Shown here in pieces: positions 62,478 through 64,000 of a stretch of DNA of 64,000 bases. Source of the DNA: Lutibacter agarilyticus (GTDB taxonomy: Bacteria > Bacteroidota > Bacteroidia > Flavobacteriales > Flavobacteriaceae). The notes under the pieces were generated by a model. The model ran no database searches and was not told the DNA's origin. It saw only the letters and a program-made list of their open reading frames with translations. The stretch is from NCBI RefSeq assembly GCF_900188235.1, contig NZ_FZNT01000004.1:1-64000 (forward strand), read 5' to 3'. Both the position numbers and the translations under genes were made by a program. How positions within the stretch are numbered: the first letter of the stretch is position 1; each line of letters begins with the position of its first letter.

Positions 62478-63821
62478 TTACTCCCAATATTGCTTTTTAT
62501 CTTCATTCATATATTCCTGAATTTTACGATCTTCCCAATCTCTTCCTAAAAACGGATTGTACGCAAAGGCCTTTAATCCTTGAAATATCAAACCTATACC
62601 CCACCCCATAGCTGGAAACCAAAACCAGTGAAATTGTGGCACATAGGTGAAATTAATGTACATTAAAAAAGGAATTACAAGACAGTATGCAATTAAGCTT
62701 GAATAAAACCCTTTTATCTCTTCTACACGCTCTACAGCCTTTATGTACTTTGAGCTTTCTATATTTTCTGATGTTTTCATAATTGTTGTTTTTTGAGTTA
62801 ATAACGGTAATTTTACCGTAAATGCTTGTCCTGTTTTATCTACAGACACTTTTTTTAATGTGATTAAATTGTAACGATCTACAATATTTTTCAATCCAAC
62901 TTTTGTTCCTTTTTCAACAATGGTTTTTGGATTGTAATTATTGGTTATAATTAAATAACCATCTTCTTCAATAATTTTTACTGTTAGTGGATTTTCTTCG
63001 GAAACCACATTGTGTTTTATGGTATTTTCTAATAACAACTGAAGCGATAGAGGAACAATTTTTAATTCTGGATTACTTGCTTTCTCTGGAATTTCAAAGG
63101 TAACAGCGTCTTCAAAACGCATTTTTAACAATTCCATATAGGTTTTTGCAAACAATAGTTCTTCATCTAAATCAATTAAATCTTTGTTTTTTTGCTCCAA
63201 CACATACCTGTACACTTTTGAAAGTTTTGTGGTAAACTTTTCTGCTTGTTTCGGGTTTTCACCAATTAAAGAAGTTAAAACATTTAAACTATTGAATAAA
63301 AAATGAGGATCTATTTGACTTTTTAACGACTCATATTTAGCTGTTTCTGTTTTTGCAACTATTTGTTGCTCGGTAACTTTTTTCTCGCTTAAAGCCTTGT
63401 AAAAAAAAATAGCATGAAAAACCAAGCTGGCAATTAATGTTAAACTCAATCCAAATAAATAATAAGTTGTTGCGCCTTCATCATATAAAAAAGTATCTAC
63501 TGGTTTTCCTAAAATTAGAACTAACGTTACAAACCTTAAAAGCACCAAACCTAGCATTGATAGTGTTACTGACCCCAAAGCACCAATTACCAATCTCTTT
63601 TTTGAATGCGCTTCCCAAGAAAATTTTGAATTCAAATAATAGAAAAAATAACCATTGATAGTTGATAGTACAAACGCATACATAAAATGAATACTAAAGA
63701 CCTTAAATAATTGGTCTAAAGGCAAATTAAAACCACCTCCAAAAACAAAACGCTCAATTATAAAAATTACAATGGCAATTATTAATGAAATTTTAAGCAG
63801 GTATTTTAAATCTTTTCTCAT
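62478..63821 (-). CDS. LytS-type sensor histidine kinase fused to a C-terminal 2TM domain
   Basis: The N-terminal part has four membrane helices. A coiled coil follows, then the His_kinase domain with the phospho-acceptor His in LKSQIDPHFLFNSLN and the N-box LLLENTIKHN. The usual ATP-lid glycines are reduced to GTKVGLKNIVDRY. After about residue 355 a complete 2TM domain is appended (SSKYIKAVERVEEIKGFYSS to GRDWEDRKIQEYMNEDKKQYWE). I chose the ATG at 63821 (MRKDLKYLLK). A TTG at 63848 would overlap the preceding gene. It is the likely partner of the LytTR regulator. Confidence 0.92.
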   Translation of the reverse strand: MRKDLKYLLKISLIIAIVIFIIERFVFGGGFNLPLDQLFKVFSIHFMYAFVLSTINGYFFYYLNSKFSWEAHSKKRLVIGALGSVTLSMLGLVLLRFVTLVLILGKPVDTFLYDEGATTYYLFGLSLTLIASLVFHAIFFYKALSEKKVTEQQIVAKTETAKYESLKSQIDPHFLFNSLNVLTSLIGENPKQAEKFTTKLSKVYRYVLEQKNKDLIDLDEELLFAKTYMELLKMRFEDAVTFEIPEKASNPELKIVPLSLQLLLENTIKHNVVSEENPLTVKIIEEDGYLIITNNYNPKTIVEKGTKVGLKNIVDRYNLITLKKVSVDKTGQAFTVKLPLLTQKTTIMKTSENIESSKYIKAVERVEEIKGFYSSLIAYCLVIPFLMYINFTYVPQFHWFWFPAMGWGIGLIFQGLKAFAYNPFLGRDWEDRKIQEYMNEDKKQYWE

Positions 63822-63849
63822 GCTATATGTATTGATTATATGCTGCAAT

Positions 63850-64000
63850 TTAAAACTTAATTTCTAAAATTACGTTGTTATTAGACACTTCAAATTTAGC
63901 ATCTTCAAATTGTGGCGGACCAAAATTCATTACATTGTTTGATACTCCAAAAGCTTCCTTTGGCATTCCGTTTAATTCAAAATCCATTTGACCATTGCTA
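63850..64000 (-). CDS. DUF2141 protein, C-terminal part only (runs off the window)
   Basis: The last 50 codons of a minus-strand gene are visible. They contain MDFELNGMPKEAFGVSNNVM, FGPPQFEDAKFEV and a final VILEIKF, then TAA. MPKE-xx-G-SNN and FGPPxFEDAxF are typical of the DUF2141 family, usually secreted proteins of about 140 residues. The 5' part lies beyond 64000. It ends 28 bp before the kinase start codon and is probably cotranscribed with it. Confidence 0.8.
   Translation of the reverse strand, partial: SNGQMDFELNGMPKEAFGVSNNVMNFGPPQFEDAKFEVSNNNVILEIKF

Noticed and set aside
63822-63848. Upstream TTG start for the LytS-type kinase
   Set aside because: It would begin almost at the stop codon of the DUF2141 gene and adds nine residues before MRKDLKYLLK. 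The ATG at 63821 gives a normal N-terminus.

Overview
The window looks like a chromosomal segment of a low-GC marine or host-associated Bacteroidota, most likely family Flavobacteriaceae. The evidence is the gene content: a fused ccoNO cbb3 oxidase subunit, DUF2795, 2TM-domain proteins, LytTR/LytS regulators and Wzi/SLBB polysaccharide genes. Recognisable Shine-Dalgarno sequences are scarce, and many genes are preceded by TAnnTTTG, the -7 element of Bacteroidota promoters. No rRNA, tRNA, CRISPR array, prophage or transposase was seen.

Positions 658-27148, all on the minus strand, hold a Wzx/Wzy-type surface polysaccharide locus. In transcription order it encodes cysQ-cysC; UDP-glucuronate and UDP-xylose synthesis (ugd, uxs); a TagD-like nucleotidyltransferase; a large SLBB export protein; a Wzz-like polymerisation regulator; the flippase Wzx; an FrhB-like Fe-S protein paired with a polysaccharide pyruvyl transferase; a Wzy-like polymerase; four glycosyltransferases; a secreted GH99-like protein; a hexapeptide acetyltransferase; the complete dTDP-rhamnose set rfbC-D-B-A; Wzi; and a polyprenyl-phosphate sugar transferase. 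A second export module, a Wza lipoprotein plus a Wzc tyrosine kinase with a Gly-Tyr tail, lies apart at 36166-39396. Junctions within the locus carry short hairpin repeats, including a tandem pair of mosaic units at 2281-2452.

Positions 27482-41202 carry central metabolism and housekeeping genes: an alpha-glucan phosphorylase-like protein lacking the expected PLP lysine, a secreted S9 peptidase, ackA-pta, divergent hutI, a methyltransferase, a PduO-type adenosyltransferase and a DUF2795 mini-protein. secA follows at 41370-44708.

Positions 44760-55720 form a microaerobic respiration region. ccoS-ccoNO-ccoQ-ccoP is one unit. ccoG-fixH-tauE is followed without a gap by two ppk2 genes. ccoI is divergent from an Fnr-like regulator gene. 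Fnr-type palindromes lie about 41.5 bp upstream of the inferred starts of both ccoS and ccoI, which suggests one oxygen-responsive regulon.

Positions 55788-64000 hold an alpha-oxoamine synthase and a cysteine-synthase-like enzyme that may together make the sulfonolipid capnine, then an oligopeptidase B, YbaB, and a LytS/LytTR two-component system. That system is interleaved with three copies of the 2TM membrane domain, one fused to the kinase. A partial DUF2141 gene runs off the right edge.
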